Below, piece by piece: positions 1-11,255 of a DNA stretch of 42,500 nucleotides. The position numbers and the translations under genes are program-made. Origin of the DNA: Chromera velia. Its lineage: Eukaryota; Sar; Chromeraceae. The stretch is from the NCBI GenBank assembly GCA_018398765.1, contig JAHBMJ010005810.1:1-42500 (forward strand), written 5' to 3'. Below the pieces are notes generated by a model, which searched no databases, was not told where the DNA came from, and saw only the letters and a list, made by a program, of their open reading frames with translations. How positions within the stretch are numbered: the first letter of the stretch is position 1; each line of letters starts with the position of its first letter.

Positions 1-984
1 TGTGTGTGTGTGTGTGTGTATACATGTGCGTGCTTCAAAAATAAAGGCACCGAGATCTGTCGCTGTTACTCCATGTAACGAATAAAAAACTGAGAAATTA
101 TCTTATGAATTATTTCTTTTAAAAAAATTAAAACGAAATTTGTCTTACTATATATAGAATTAAGAAACTGTTCATCAAAAACTGCCAGGTTACTGTCTGT
201 GAATGCCCGTGGCGTCTTTCGCACCACCAAGGTCTACTGATTTAAAAAACAATTCGCTCGGTACCGGTTCATGTACATGAGGTTTCATTTAGTTTTGTGC
301 TTCTTTATGTCTCTTAATTTTCCTGAAGTTTTCCACTAGATCGATTTTCCATTTAATTTTATCTAAATTTTTATGTAAGGTCTTCAGTCTTTCTCCGCTG
401 AGACTACTGCTGGACTAGTACTCGTCGTTACTGCTTACATTTTACCCCCTGGGCGCTAATCAGATTTTATAAGCTCTTTCATACCACTTACCGGCCTTTT
501 CTCATAAAAAAAACAAACCACCGGCAGTTTCCCACTCAAAAACCGCTTCATACCAGATTTCTCCCAAAAATAGTGTTTATAAGTATTTATATTACTATAC
601 ATATATGTAGTAAAAAAGAAGTTTGTAAAAATAATGATATGGTTCTAGTAAAGTAGTAGTGACTAAATATTGCACTATAAAATGATATATTAAAATCATT
701 CTAAAGTATCTTTTCTTAGAATTTTTCCTAAAAAAGAAATTTGAAGTCATTTATCCTCTATTGAAACATCTTGCTGCATCTGGCCACGTTTCCGTTGTGC
801 TAGCTGCTGGTACAGTGGCACATCAGAGTTAGAATCGTCCCAACCCGATCCGAACCAGTCACAGAGCGTCTCTTTCTTCCGAGTACACCGTTTAAGCTGT
901 ACACTTCGCTTTTTGTACCCGTCTTCAAAGCTAGCTGCGACTCCACGTCCTCTTCTTCAGGAAGGCCCTCACGGCTAACCGGCT

Positions 985-1140
985 TACTGATTGGCTGACT
1001 GGCTGACTTGTGGAATGACTGGCGCTGACTGACTGACTGACTTACTGACAGAGTGACTGACTGACTCATTGTCTGGCTCACTGACTTACTGACTGAGTAA
1101 CTCATATCTCATGACTCACTGACTGACTGACTTACTAACT
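985..1140. repeat. degenerate (CTGA)n microsatellite
   Basis: Many imperfect copies of CTGA/GACT. Read on the minus strand it gives an artificial Ser-Val-Ser-Gln peptide, which is how this repeat looks in one frame and is not a gene. Confidence 0.8.
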
Positions 1141-1147
1141 GACTCAG

Positions 1148-1275
1148 GCAGCACTTCGGCGCCCATCGGCAGTGTCTGGGCGGCACCTTCGGTGTTTACC
1201 GGCAGTTTCCTGGCGGCATCTACGGCGCCTACCGGAAACTTTGCCGGTGGGCCTTCGGCCTACCGGTATCTTCCC
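1148..1275. repeat. GC-rich 33-34 bp degenerate minisatellite
   Basis: About four imperfect units begin near 1148, 1182, 1215 and 1249. Each carries a GGCA..TTCGG core followed by TACCGG or TCGG. A related ACCGGCAGTTT piece occurs near 520-530. The function is unknown and it may belong to a dispersed element. Confidence 0.55.
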
Positions 1276-2010
1276 ATTTCAAAAACGGCTTTCTGACCAC
1301 CACCCTGGGGGTATTACATTTACATACTACTGTAAGCGAAATAAAACCAGGACTAACCAGGACTTGTTGTAAATGTCTCTGTACTTGTTTAGTAGTGTGT
1401 GTACATGAGATTCGGTGACTGATGCAGCGGCGGCGCAGTATGATTAAAGGATTGCATGATTATAAAGGGTCTTGCCGCGGCGCGCCGACCGTACGTGCTA
1501 TACAGGCTGGTTAAATTAGGTTCGTCGTGGCGGGGCGCCGCCACATGCATGGTCCGCAAGCCAAAAAATCCGTGCACACCAAAAACGATCGATCGACGTA
1601 CCGAAATATCTCTCTTTTCCTCAACAGCATCTCAACAGCTTTGAAGGTTGCCTGATCAACATCTGCTCCTGTAGTGACGTACAGACAGCGACTAGCTGTG
1701 CCCCAAAGAGAAGTTGATCGAGTGCCTCCCTGACCTGTACATCCATCAGCCGTTTGCTGCTTGAAGTCGACAGCGGGGTGCTGAAAGATTGAAAGAGAGA
1801 AGTTTAAGTTTGCAAGTTCGTCTCCAACCTGCCGAAAGCCACTCTTGTCTCCTCTCTTCTTTGTTGCTTGAAAACTGCCGAGAAGCCCCAGAGTCCAGGT
1901 AGATTACTCCGCCCTGCGATTGGTCTGAGCACCTGGATTCTTCTTTTGGTAGTGCAACATTTTTACATAGTCCCTTCTTTTCGCTCTGCAGCTCTGAAAT
2001 TGACGCTCCA

Positions 2011-4538
2011 ATGGCAGAGCAGAAAACTGGAGAGACGAACGAAGGGGCGCAGGGGCGCATCCCTGTGTTCACTGTAGAGTCAGTAGCCCTGGGATCTGCT
2101 TCCTTACGAAAGCCACGTCGACGCAGAATCCGGCATTCCTCTTTCCCTAATTTCGTTGCGACACCGTGTGATTTTCTTCCTTCTTCTTTTCTCTTGATGT
2201 GCGTGAGTGCAGTGAAACTTCGGGCCGCACCTCGCTTCACACTGCTGCTGGAGAGGGGGACCTGCCCTGGACTGAGGGCCTTCTGAAGCTGGAGGGTGTC
2301 GACGTCAACTGTACAGACAAAAAGGGATGGCAGCCCCTCCATTTGGCTGTCGTCAAGAACAAAGTTGGAACAGCTATGGTCAGTGTCTAGGTGCGAGAAG
2401 TGTGTCGATCAACAGGGGTGTTTGGGGAGACGGAGTGGAAGGTGGAAGGGTGAATGGGCAAGTTGAGTCGCCCAGATTTTCCCAAACTGCGGGAATGGAT
2501 AGACAGTCGGCAGAGGAGCACTGGAGTCTCATTCTGTTCATGTTCTCGTTGAAACACTGCTTCTCTACTGTGCCTTTCTTTCACGCACGTCTCTTTAGTG
2601 TTGATTCGGGTTGCTTGTCCCTCGCCTCTCTGTTTCACTGCTTCCTGTTAGCGCCTCCCTCTTCCCTCCAGGACTCATTGGTTGCTATCCGTTTCTAGCA
2701 CGTCTCTCTGCACTTTTTTTTCTCCTGCCTCTCCCTCAGCTTCCTTCTCCAGTCTCTTGTTCTCAAAATCCTCCCGCCCTCTCCGTCCTTTTCTTTGCTT
2801 TCGCTTCCGTACAGGCCCTTCTGAAGGCGGGTGTAAACGTGAAGGCACCACTGAAGCACACACTGCCGCCCAACAGGGGCCCCCCTGTCGAGTCCTTCCC
2901 CATCCACTTCGCAGCCATCAAACAGTCCATCCCTATGTGCCAACTCCTGCTCGACCATGGCGCCTCGAGTCAGTGAGGCCTCCCCCCCTCCTCTCGTGCA
3001 CCCAGCCACCAATCGCCGGTTTTCTAGCTCTGACACGTCGCCACTTTTCGCTTCTTGTCACTTCGTGTGTGAAACTTTGCTGAAGTTGTCGCTTCTTTTC
3101 CCTGGCAACACTGCCGCCCTTCATTCTTTGTAGTACGCTTCTGTTCCCGTCGCTCGTCTTACCTTCCTTCCCACAGGCCTCCCTCTCTCCGTGCTGTCCT
3201 TGCTTTTCTCTTCTCTTCTCATCTCTTCCCTTCTATTCTGTTCCAGTCTCTGGTACTTCACCTAAAGCTCCTTCCTGTCCCTGTTTCAGGAAAAATACTC
3301 TCCTGCTTTCACCGAACATTCTTCTCCCCCCCCCCACCTCCATTCTCTGCAGTCGACGAACTTGACAGTGCCGGCAGGTCTCCTGTCCACTACGCAGCAT
3401 GTCGAGACTCTCGGGACTTCTTCCAGTGGCTCGTACTCGTCAAGGGCGCACGGGTGGACCTCAGGGACAGACTCGGACGCAATGCGCTCCACGCAGCTGC
3501 GGTTGCAGGGCAGCTCACACACTGTCAGATTCTAGTCACCAAGGGGGCCCTTGCCTATCAAAAGGACACCTTCGATATCACTCCAGCCAAAATTGCCCGA
3601 CTCCACGAACGCCTCCAAGTCGCCGACTTCCTAGACCACGCAGCCAACACACAGAGAACACACGAACTTAGCAGGAAGGTGATGAAGGAGGCCGAGCTAG
3701 CCTCCACACGGAAAGGCCGAGAGAGGGAGGAGAAGAAAGCTACCCCCGATCCATCTGCCGCCCCTGTCACCCGAAGTTTTGGCACAACGATTGAGACGTT
3801 CATGCTCCCTGTCCTTGAAGAGGAGGCCAAGCGGGCCGAGGGGGCAGAGGGGGGCCGGGTCCTCACGCGTCGTGCGACTGACGGAGGTCCGAGGGCCCTG
3901 TCTGCTTCCGCTCTTCTGCGTCAACGTCTCCCCCCTCTTCTCTCCCTTGCTACTGCAAAGGAAGCAGACGGCAAGAGCAGAGGAAAGTCTGTGACCCCTC
4001 TCCAGCGTACATCGACTCATGCTGGGTGTGCGGGTGTAGCCGGTCAGAGCTCTCACTCCCTTGCGGGGGGGTTCCAGGGTTTTGGCAGTGGAAAGAGACC
4101 GCTGCGTGCCCAGGGGACGCTCGGGGGCATTGACGAGAACAGGGAGATGGTGGAAGGGGGGGTGGGGAGTCTGAGACTGAAGAGAAAGGGTACAGACGTG
4201 GGTGTTTTGAGAACAGAGAGAGAGCAGGAGGATCTAGACGACCTCGAGGCCATGGGCTTTCCCGTGCCCTCTCGGGCCTCTGCCTCAGCCGCAGCAGCAG
4301 CAGCAAAGACGCCCCTCGCCCCCTCTTCATCCGCCAGTACGCAGAACGCGAATGTGGGGAAGAAGAATGAGGAAAATCAGAAAGAGGGTGGGGGTGAGGA
4401 AACGAAGTCCGAATCCTCTGCCACGGACATCGTGGAAATGGGGGAGAATGCAGAGGAGGAGGAGTATTGGACAAAAGAAGAGGAGGGAAAGGAAGTGGAG
4501 AATGACTTGGATGCAGAACTCCGTCAGTTTCTTTCCTT

Positions 4539-4569
<31 letters not shown>

Positions 4570-6485
4570 GTTTGTTTGTCTCTTTCTACGTCTCCGTGTC
4601 CGTTTTCTGTATTGTTTTTGATGGTTTCTTTCCTTTTTCTGTGTCTCTTTCCTCTTGCTTGATGAAAGGATGTATTGCCCCATGAGAATGTGCACACCCC
4701 TTTTTGTTTTTTGTGTCTCCTCCCTGTTCGCTTGGATCAACATGCAGAGCTCAGGCTGGTCCTTTTCGACAGATTGCCGCTCTTCCACTTCTTTTGCCTT
4801 TTTTTCAAACGAGACTTGCATGCCTTCCTTCCTTTCTTCCTTCTTTTCTTTTCTTTCTTTCTTTCTTTCTGCCTGCAGAGGACAAGCCCCCCCTGACCGA
4901 CATCGAGTCCAGATTCCTCATGGACCTCTGTGCATCCCTCATGGAGCCCAAGGACGAACAGCTCGAGCGCTGCATCCGAAAGCTCGGACTGGTGAAGTGC
5001 AGAGCCCTCTTCACAGAGACCACCAAGATCATTGACAACGGGGGGATGAGGACCGCAGACGGCCTCCGTCCCCGTTCCAATGGCGGTATCTTCTTCACCC
5101 TACTCAACAGAGAGGTAAGGGAGGGAAGAGTGTCGAAGGACGATTTGAGGTACATCCGTGCCGAGGATGGCGAAAAGGAGAAAACGAAAAAACGCGAAGA
5201 CAGAAACGGTAGGAGACCGCATCACCACCAGCACCGAAACCAGCAGCAGCAGCATGCACGAGCCACCATGCAGCAACCAAACGGCATTCACCTCCAGCAG
5301 TCCGCTCCGACCGCAGGGGCACATGGACAGGCCCTGAGGGGAAGAGGTCGGGGCGGAAAGGGGAAAGGAAAGGGTGGCGGCGGGAATGCTGCGGCAGGCA
5401 CAGTGAGTCCTGAATACATGGAATCGGTCTTCAGGGCAGGGTATGAGCAGGCAATGAAACAAATGATGATGCAGATGCAGATGCAGGGAGGAGGAATGCC
5501 GCAGACGCAGGTGGGACCTGCGCCCCCCGCGAACTTTTTCGACACTTTCAAGCCTGCGGGCGGCGCCGCCCAGGCCCAGGCCGGGGGGGGGTTCAACGAC
5601 GACTTTTTCCCTGATCAGACCTTCGGCTACTCGATGCCGCAGGGGGGACAAGGCCCGAGCCAAGAGAGTGGCAGAGGCCGTGGGAGGGGAAGAGGCAGAG
5701 GGAGAGGTGGAGGGAGAGGAGGGAAGGGGGCTGGCAGCAGAGACGTATACAGGCCCTCGTTAGACGGTCAGGCTGACAGAAATGTTCAGCAGAGAGATCA
5801 GTCTGAGAACAAAAGGGGGCGCAGCAGGGCCCCCCGTGCCCCCTCCGCCAGTCCCGACAGTCATGCCGGGGCCTCATCGTCCGCCCCCGCTGCTCCTCCC
5901 GGAGAGTCTATCACGGTACGGCCCGACAGGCGCGTTCCCGGCCTCGCCCCCCGGTCCCCGTCCCCGTCCCCGTCCCCGTCCCCCAAGCGTGGAGGAGGAA
6001 AAGGGAAGCAGAAGAAGGGAGCAGGAGGAGAGAAGGGAAGTGGGAGGCTCTCTGCCGACGAGGCAACAGAGACACCCGCCACCACCGCCCCTCCATCTGC
6101 CAGGCGAGAGAGAAGGGAGGAGAGCGAAAAGGAAAAGCAGTGTGGAGACGAGTGGCAGGTGGTGGAGGGGGGGTCCCGTCGTAGGGCAAGCCGCCCGTCT
6201 GGTCGGAGGGGAAGGGGCGGGGGGATCGGTCGGGGGGGCAGCAGGAGGGGGGCCCAGGAGGAGATGGGTGAGCGCCCGAGTCTCGAGAAAGAGAATCACC
6301 CGGGAGAAGACCAATCACCCAATCACAGTGCCAACACACCACCCAAGGAAAGTGCTCCTGTCAAGCAGGGGGGGTTCAAGCACTTGGGGGATAGAGGACT
6401 GAAGTTGTCTTCATCCTCCGCCTCTCCCAACTGTGCTGTGACAACTGGTGCCGCTGCGTCTGTGAAAGACACTCAGCAGGAGTGA
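2011..6485 (+). CDS. ankyrin-repeat / PHAX RNA-binding-domain fusion protein with RG-rich tail (5 exons, 1054 aa)
   Basis: Exons by phase matching: 2011-2078, 2213-2378, 2815-2968, 3353-4522, 4879-6485; the summed length is an exact multiple of three. Residues about 25-227 hold five to six ankyrin repeats with typical GRTSLHTAA, GWQPLHLAV, FPIHFAA, RSPVHYAA and RNALHAAA cores. Residues about 230-519 are low-complexity and acidic toward the end. Residues about 528-616 match the PHAX RNA-binding domain: a helical MEPKDEQLERCIRKLG-type start, then NGGMRTADGLR and NGGIFFTLL. PHAX is known as the adaptor for nuclear export of capped U snRNA and for snoRNA transport. The tail has RG repeats (about 785-805), an SP-repeat patch (about 879-890) and basic, disordered sequence. 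All four introns start GTCAGT. The ATG at 2011 is the least certain element because exon 1 encodes only 22 residues. A role in RNA binding is inferred from the domain; ankyrin repeats suggest protein-protein contacts. Confidence 0.83.
4523..4878 (+). repeat. intron 4 of the ankyrin-PHAX gene, (CTTT)n-rich
   Basis: Donor GTCAGT at 4523 and acceptor CTGCAG ending at 4878. (CTTT)n blocks at about 4535-4570 and 4822-4872 make a very long pyrimidine tract next to the acceptor. Open frames run into this intron only because pyrimidine-rich DNA lacks stop codons. Confidence 0.75.
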
Positions 6486-9400
6486 AGGGAAGGAGAGAGA
6501 AAAAGGCTTGGCAGAGGGCAAAAAAGGAGCGAGACGCTTGATGTCTCTCTCTGACTTTGCACCTCCTTGTGGCCTGACAACAATCAGTGAGAGAATGGAA
6601 TGCAGAGTCGAGGGGGAACGGAAAGAAAGGGAGGAAGGGAAAGATGGGGATTTCTTCTTGAGTCTCGATGGATGAGAACTTCCCAATTGATTCCCTCCCT
6701 TCAGTCCATTCATTCATTCATTCGGCCCTTTCTTTCATCACCATTCGCATCCCCTTTCTCTCCTCTCTCTGTCTTCTCCGTCCTCCCCTTCCTTCCAAGT
6801 CTGTCTGGGTGTCTTCCTCTGTCCCCCTTTTTCCTTCCTTTCTTTCTTGTGCCGCTTCGTTGTACATGTCAACGAGGAAAGGTCCTCTCAGGTAAGGGGG
6901 CGGTAAGAAAGAAAGGGCTTCCTTCTTGTGTGTTTCTTCTAGTTCAGACACAACTTGTCCATCTTTCCGACGTACAAGGCAGCAGCAAAGTGGGGGGGGG
7001 AGGTAGTCCCTCCAGGAGGAGAGAGCCCTCCTCTCTCTTCCTATCCTCCACCTCACTTGATTCCTTCCTGCCTCGTGTTACTCACTGCTCCCTTGCGGAT
7101 CACTTCGAAAGAGCAGAGGAGCGAAGAATGAAGTCTTGGCAAAAGAAAGCAACGCAAGAAAGCGGACTTCTGTTCTTTTCTTCCCTTTCTCCCACGTCTG
7201 TCTGCATGAATCTTCCTCCTAGCTGGTCATTTTGCTGACAGTCTGTAGAGGTCTGTCTCGTCTCCTGTATCTCCCCCTCCTCTATCTTTTCTTCTTCAGT
7301 CCCTCTCTCTGGATGTTTCTTTTGTGGATGCATGTGTTTGTGAGTGCATCTGTATGTGTGCGTGTATGAATGAACCTCTTCCCTCTTCCGCTGGCAGAGG
7401 CAGTGTAGCTCCAAAGACCATCCAATAGAGAAGAAAAAGAGAACTCTCTCTGTCTGACAGAATTACTCTCTCTCTGCCTGAAGTCGATCGAACGGGGCCG
7501 GCCTCTCTTTCTGTCTGTCTGTGGTATGTCGGTATGCTGTGAAGACAGAAGACAGATTGATTCTCGGCTGGGAAAGGGAAAGGAAGAGAAAGGGGGCTGC
7601 AGTTCTTCCATTCATTCGTTTGTTGTGTTCCGTCAGATCGCAATCTTATGTTTATTTGTTTGTTGTTTTGTCTCTGTACGTTCTTCTTTGTTTGTGCGTA
7701 TTTTGGAATCTGTCACTGCACTGTCTTTTCTTCTACTGCCGGCGTTTTGTCTGTCTATCTGTCTGTGGTGAAAAGCGGCAAAGCAAAAGAGTGAAATGAC
7801 CCGTCAAAAGAAAGAAAGTCATTGCGAAGGGAGGGAAGGGAGACCAACCGTCAAAGTCTCGCGTGTCTCGCTTCCTTCCTTCCTCCTACCTCTCTTCATG
7901 AGAAGTGTGGTTGGCTTGCTTGTCTGATTGCCCCCCTGCCTTTCCGCCTGCCTTTCCTCTCTCCTCACTCTTCCCCCCCCCACTCTTCCTGCCTGCCTGT
8001 TTGACCATTCCTTTGTTTTGTTTTGTTGCGCTCGCTTGAATTAAGTGGTTGGGGAAGTCTTCCTTCCGAGTGAGTGTTGACTTCTTCCTTCAGATCTCTC
8101 GAGCGAAGGAACAAATTTAACGCCGTCGGACCGAGCGACCGAGAAGGGGGAAGGGGCAAAAGGAACGAATAGAGAAACGCGATTTGCCCCAGAGATAAAA
8201 GAGAACAATAGACGCACTACAGGAGCGATCGACTTCTCATCTAGTCAAATCAGAAACTACCACAAGGAATGAATCAAGAACGGAGAAGAGAGGGGTTAGG
8301 GAGGCGAGCAAGAAAAAGAGAAAGAGCGAGCGAAGGTCTCTGCTTCTCACCAACCCCCTCTCTGTTTTGCTTCCTTCCCCTCTCCGTATATGACAGGAAA
8401 AGGAAAAGGCAGACAACGATTTTTCTCTCCCTTCAATCGGTGTTCTTTTCATTCTGTCTTATCTTTTGACTATTCCCCCCTGCCCTCGAACGGAGAAAGT
8501 GAGCACACCAATTTTCAGGTGACTGCTCTTTTTCTTCTTCTCGTTCTTACATCCTTTCGCTAAACTGGCATTCGTTTCGGTCCTTTCTTTCTTGCAGTCT
8601 CTGCATTCCCTCTTTCTCTCCTTGTGTTTTCGTTCTCCATGCACATTTCTCCTCCTGCTGATCTCTCTCATGGTCCAGTGACAGGCACAGCGTCTCTTTT
8701 CGTTCCTTCCCCCGTTTTGTCTTTCGTGTCCTGAATCGCATCGTAAATAAATGTCCTTCTTCGCCGTTCCTGTTTTTTTTTCTTCCACTGTTCGTTGTTT
8801 GCTCCTCTCTTCCTGCATGACTGGTTGATTTGTTTGTGTGTCGTCAGGAGGTGACAGAAGCGAGTAGAAAGTTCCTGTGAGTTCGCGGAAGAGAGAGACG
8901 AAAGACGGGAGAAGGAGCAAACACGTGAGCAGGTGCAATGCTCGTGTGCGCCTGCATTCGAATTCAACCCGGCCCCCCTCCCTGTCTGTCTCCGCTCTGT
9001 TGTGTGTGTCCTCATGCCTGGTCCTGTTCTCACTCTTCCTTCGTGAAACCTCCTCTTTCTGCTCGGGCTGGTCTGCTCGGGATGGCAGCACCTGCTTGGC
9101 GCTGTTGGGATTGCTGGGTGGGGTTGGGGGGTGCAGAGGAAGGGAGGGATACTCAAAGGAGTCGAGCTGCAATTCCAGAGAAGGAAGCAAGGAAAAAACA
9201 GGGCGGGAAAATTCAATGGGACCGTCATAAGTGGGTGCATGCAATGATTGGATGTATGTGTGAACGAATTGAGGTAAATGTCGGGGGGTGGGGGGGCAGG
9301 TAGGGGGCATCTTTGTTTGTTTTGCATGGTTTTTTTTGTGTGTGTCCTCCCTGTCTTCTGTTGCTGCTTGCTTGCCTGGCTGTTGGCTGTGAGAGGGGGG

Positions 9401-10985
9401 ATCGGGTCTGTCAGGGGGCTGCAAAGGCGACCTCTAAAAATTTCTTCCTTCCTTCTCTCGATGCGTGGGTCCTTCCGCATTTTTTCTTTCGGGTACTCTG
9501 TCTGTCCGTCTGTCTGTAAGGCGATGCGTCTGTGACAAAAACCAAAAACGTTGCAAGATGCAATCCACACATTCAAGGAGACAGAGTGCAAAGCGTTGTC
9601 CGTTTCCTTCTTTCGTTCTCTCACCCTACACGCCCCCTGTCGCTGTCCAAGAAAGTCGGTCTGTCTGTCAGTCAGGGTCCTCCGTTACTTCCTCCCCCCC
9701 CCCCCGCAGAACCTTAGAAAAGAAAAGAAGGCCCAAACAGCTGGAGCAGGAGAGATTGGGGGACAAAATATTTCGATCCATCAAATGGAGTCAGAGAGCA
9801 GAGATGAAGAAATGGAAGCAGTTGTGGGACCGGTATTCAAGAGAGGTTTCTTGCTGCTCTGCACGACGAACACAGGCATGGCGACAACGAAAGGACGTCT
9901 GCATGTGGGAGGGTTTGGCGGTTGTCTGTCTGGGATGCTCCTGCTCCTGTTGAATACGCTGTCTGTGCCTTTGCGGGGAAGGAAAGTAGGGGGAGTTGTC
10001 GGACCGTTATGTGCCAAGACGAAGAAGGGAGGAAGGATACGGCGTGCGGGTTTTTACCGACTGAAAGGACAGGCAGACGGCGGACTGTGTATCAGACAGA
10101 CTGAGAAAGTACCCCCTTTTGTGACATCTGAAGAAGACCAGAGGGAAGTTGTGGCCTGCATGTCAACGTACTTGCGTACAATCATCCATTCCTCTTCACC
10201 CGAGTCGATCGGCAAATGCATGTACCGACAAAAGCTAATTCAATGTTTGCACTTCAGCATACATGCTGACCAGATTACAGATCAATCAACCATTCATTAT
10301 AATGCAACCACTTGCATTCTTTGATCGAATGTTTGTTACGATGCTAAGATGGTTTTTATTCATTATATTTAAAAAGTCTATTTATTTTTTTTTTTGTTTT
10401 TTACATATTTTTTTGTTAATTAAACAGACTTTAATTGTGGTTCTTCATGTATAGACTACACATTAAGGCCCCGGCTAGTGGTTGAGATCGAGTCTAGTTG
10501 GGAGTCTCTCACCATTTTAATTACCTTTTATTCGTTTTCTTTTAGTCTAAGTTTTTGTAGACTTTCTAAAACTTCCGTCTACTGCTATTAGCGGTGGCAC
10601 ACTGTGTCGCACACAAGGCTGTGGTTGTTCAATGTAGTTCAATATTGTTTACGGTGAACCAACATTTTTTTTCTTGAACAAATGTGATAGTGGTTCCCCA
10701 TATGCATGTGGTTCCAATCTCTAGTCAGCTTTGAATTCAATTCGATCTAGGTTATTTAGGCCCAGTTCAATGCCCTTGGAGCAGCCCTCCTCTTCGCTAC
10801 CAATTAACGGATTTTGGCGGGGAGCAGCTATAGGTGTGAACGTTTTCCTATGCATTAAGGGGCCGCGGCTCAAGCTTCGGCGGCTCGTGCAAACGTCATG
10901 GCCGTCTACATGCGTGCTGCGAGGATCTGCAAATTTTATGAAAAAACATTTGAATTGTAGTTTGCATATATATGCAAATCGAAGC
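6486..10985. other. gene-poor stretch, about 4.5 kb
   Basis: No exon chain, domain or recognisable protein on either strand. 6486-10320 is strongly strand-asymmetric (long C/T-rich and G/A-rich blocks), which produces overlapping long open frames such as 8459-9424 and 8668-9624 on the minus strand and 9551-10324 on the plus strand. Their translations are low-complexity and frame-shadowing. 10325-10720 is AT-rich. The first few hundred bases probably hold the 3' UTR of the upstream gene. A lineage-specific gene or non-coding RNA cannot be excluded. Confidence 0.5.
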
Positions 10986-11255
10986 CAGGCATGACTCAGA
11001 GTCAACATGAGTCAATGAGTGACTCACTCTTATATAGGAGTCCCTGAACTTGCAAAATGGAGCCGTGTGGATCAATAGTAAATGACAGTAAATCACTTGG
11101 CACCTACACTGGCTCAAGCGCTGTGATGTATGAAAGCAACGCTGTGAGTTAGTTTCGCTCCCGCATTTCTGAGGACAGCTGATCGGCTAGCAAGGCTTTC
11201 GTTTCAGCTCAGCTTTTTGAATCCCAGCGGTCACGTCTTTTTAGCGCACAGCGGA
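10986..11255 (+). promoter_or_regulatory. putative promoter / 5' UTR of the ALKBH8-like gene
   Basis: Three exact TGA(C/G)TCA heptamers lie within 35 bp (10992-10998, 11008-11014, 11020-11026), and a TATATAG sequence follows at 11031-11037, about 220 bp before the ATG. TGA(C/G)TCA is the classic bZIP (AP-1/GCN4) site. Whether this organism uses it is inference. Confidence 0.35.

Larger units (their letters stand above)
1..2010. other. spacer without a supported gene
   Basis: Positions 1-18 are a (TG)n run. About 20-780 is AT-rich with no coding signal. About 985-1140 is a degenerate (CTGA)n tetranucleotide tract. About 1148-1275 is a GC-rich 33-34 bp degenerate tandem repeat (separate entry). 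The rest, up to the ATG at 2011, is presumably promoter and 5' UTR of the ankyrin-PHAX gene. Open frames here are short and low in complexity, and I do not accept any of them. Confidence 0.6.

Noticed and set aside
5113-5120. GTAAGG donor inside the PHAX-type domain
   Set aside because: The frame continues through it with sequence expected for the domain (REVREGRVSKDDLRYIRAED).
8459-9624. Two overlapping minus-strand ORFs of about 320 codons
   Set aside because: They overlap in different frames over the same purine/pyrimidine-biased DNA, are low-complexity, and show no domain or splice context.
9551-10324. Plus-strand ORF of 257 codons
   Set aside because: No recognisable domain and a start in the middle of C/T-rich DNA. 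Probably chance; kept only as a possible lineage-specific gene.
10462-10890. Possible element bounded by two CATTAAGG-GGCCCC-like sequences
   Set aside because: The two copies match over only about 15-20 bases in direct orientation with no clear ends, too weak to call.
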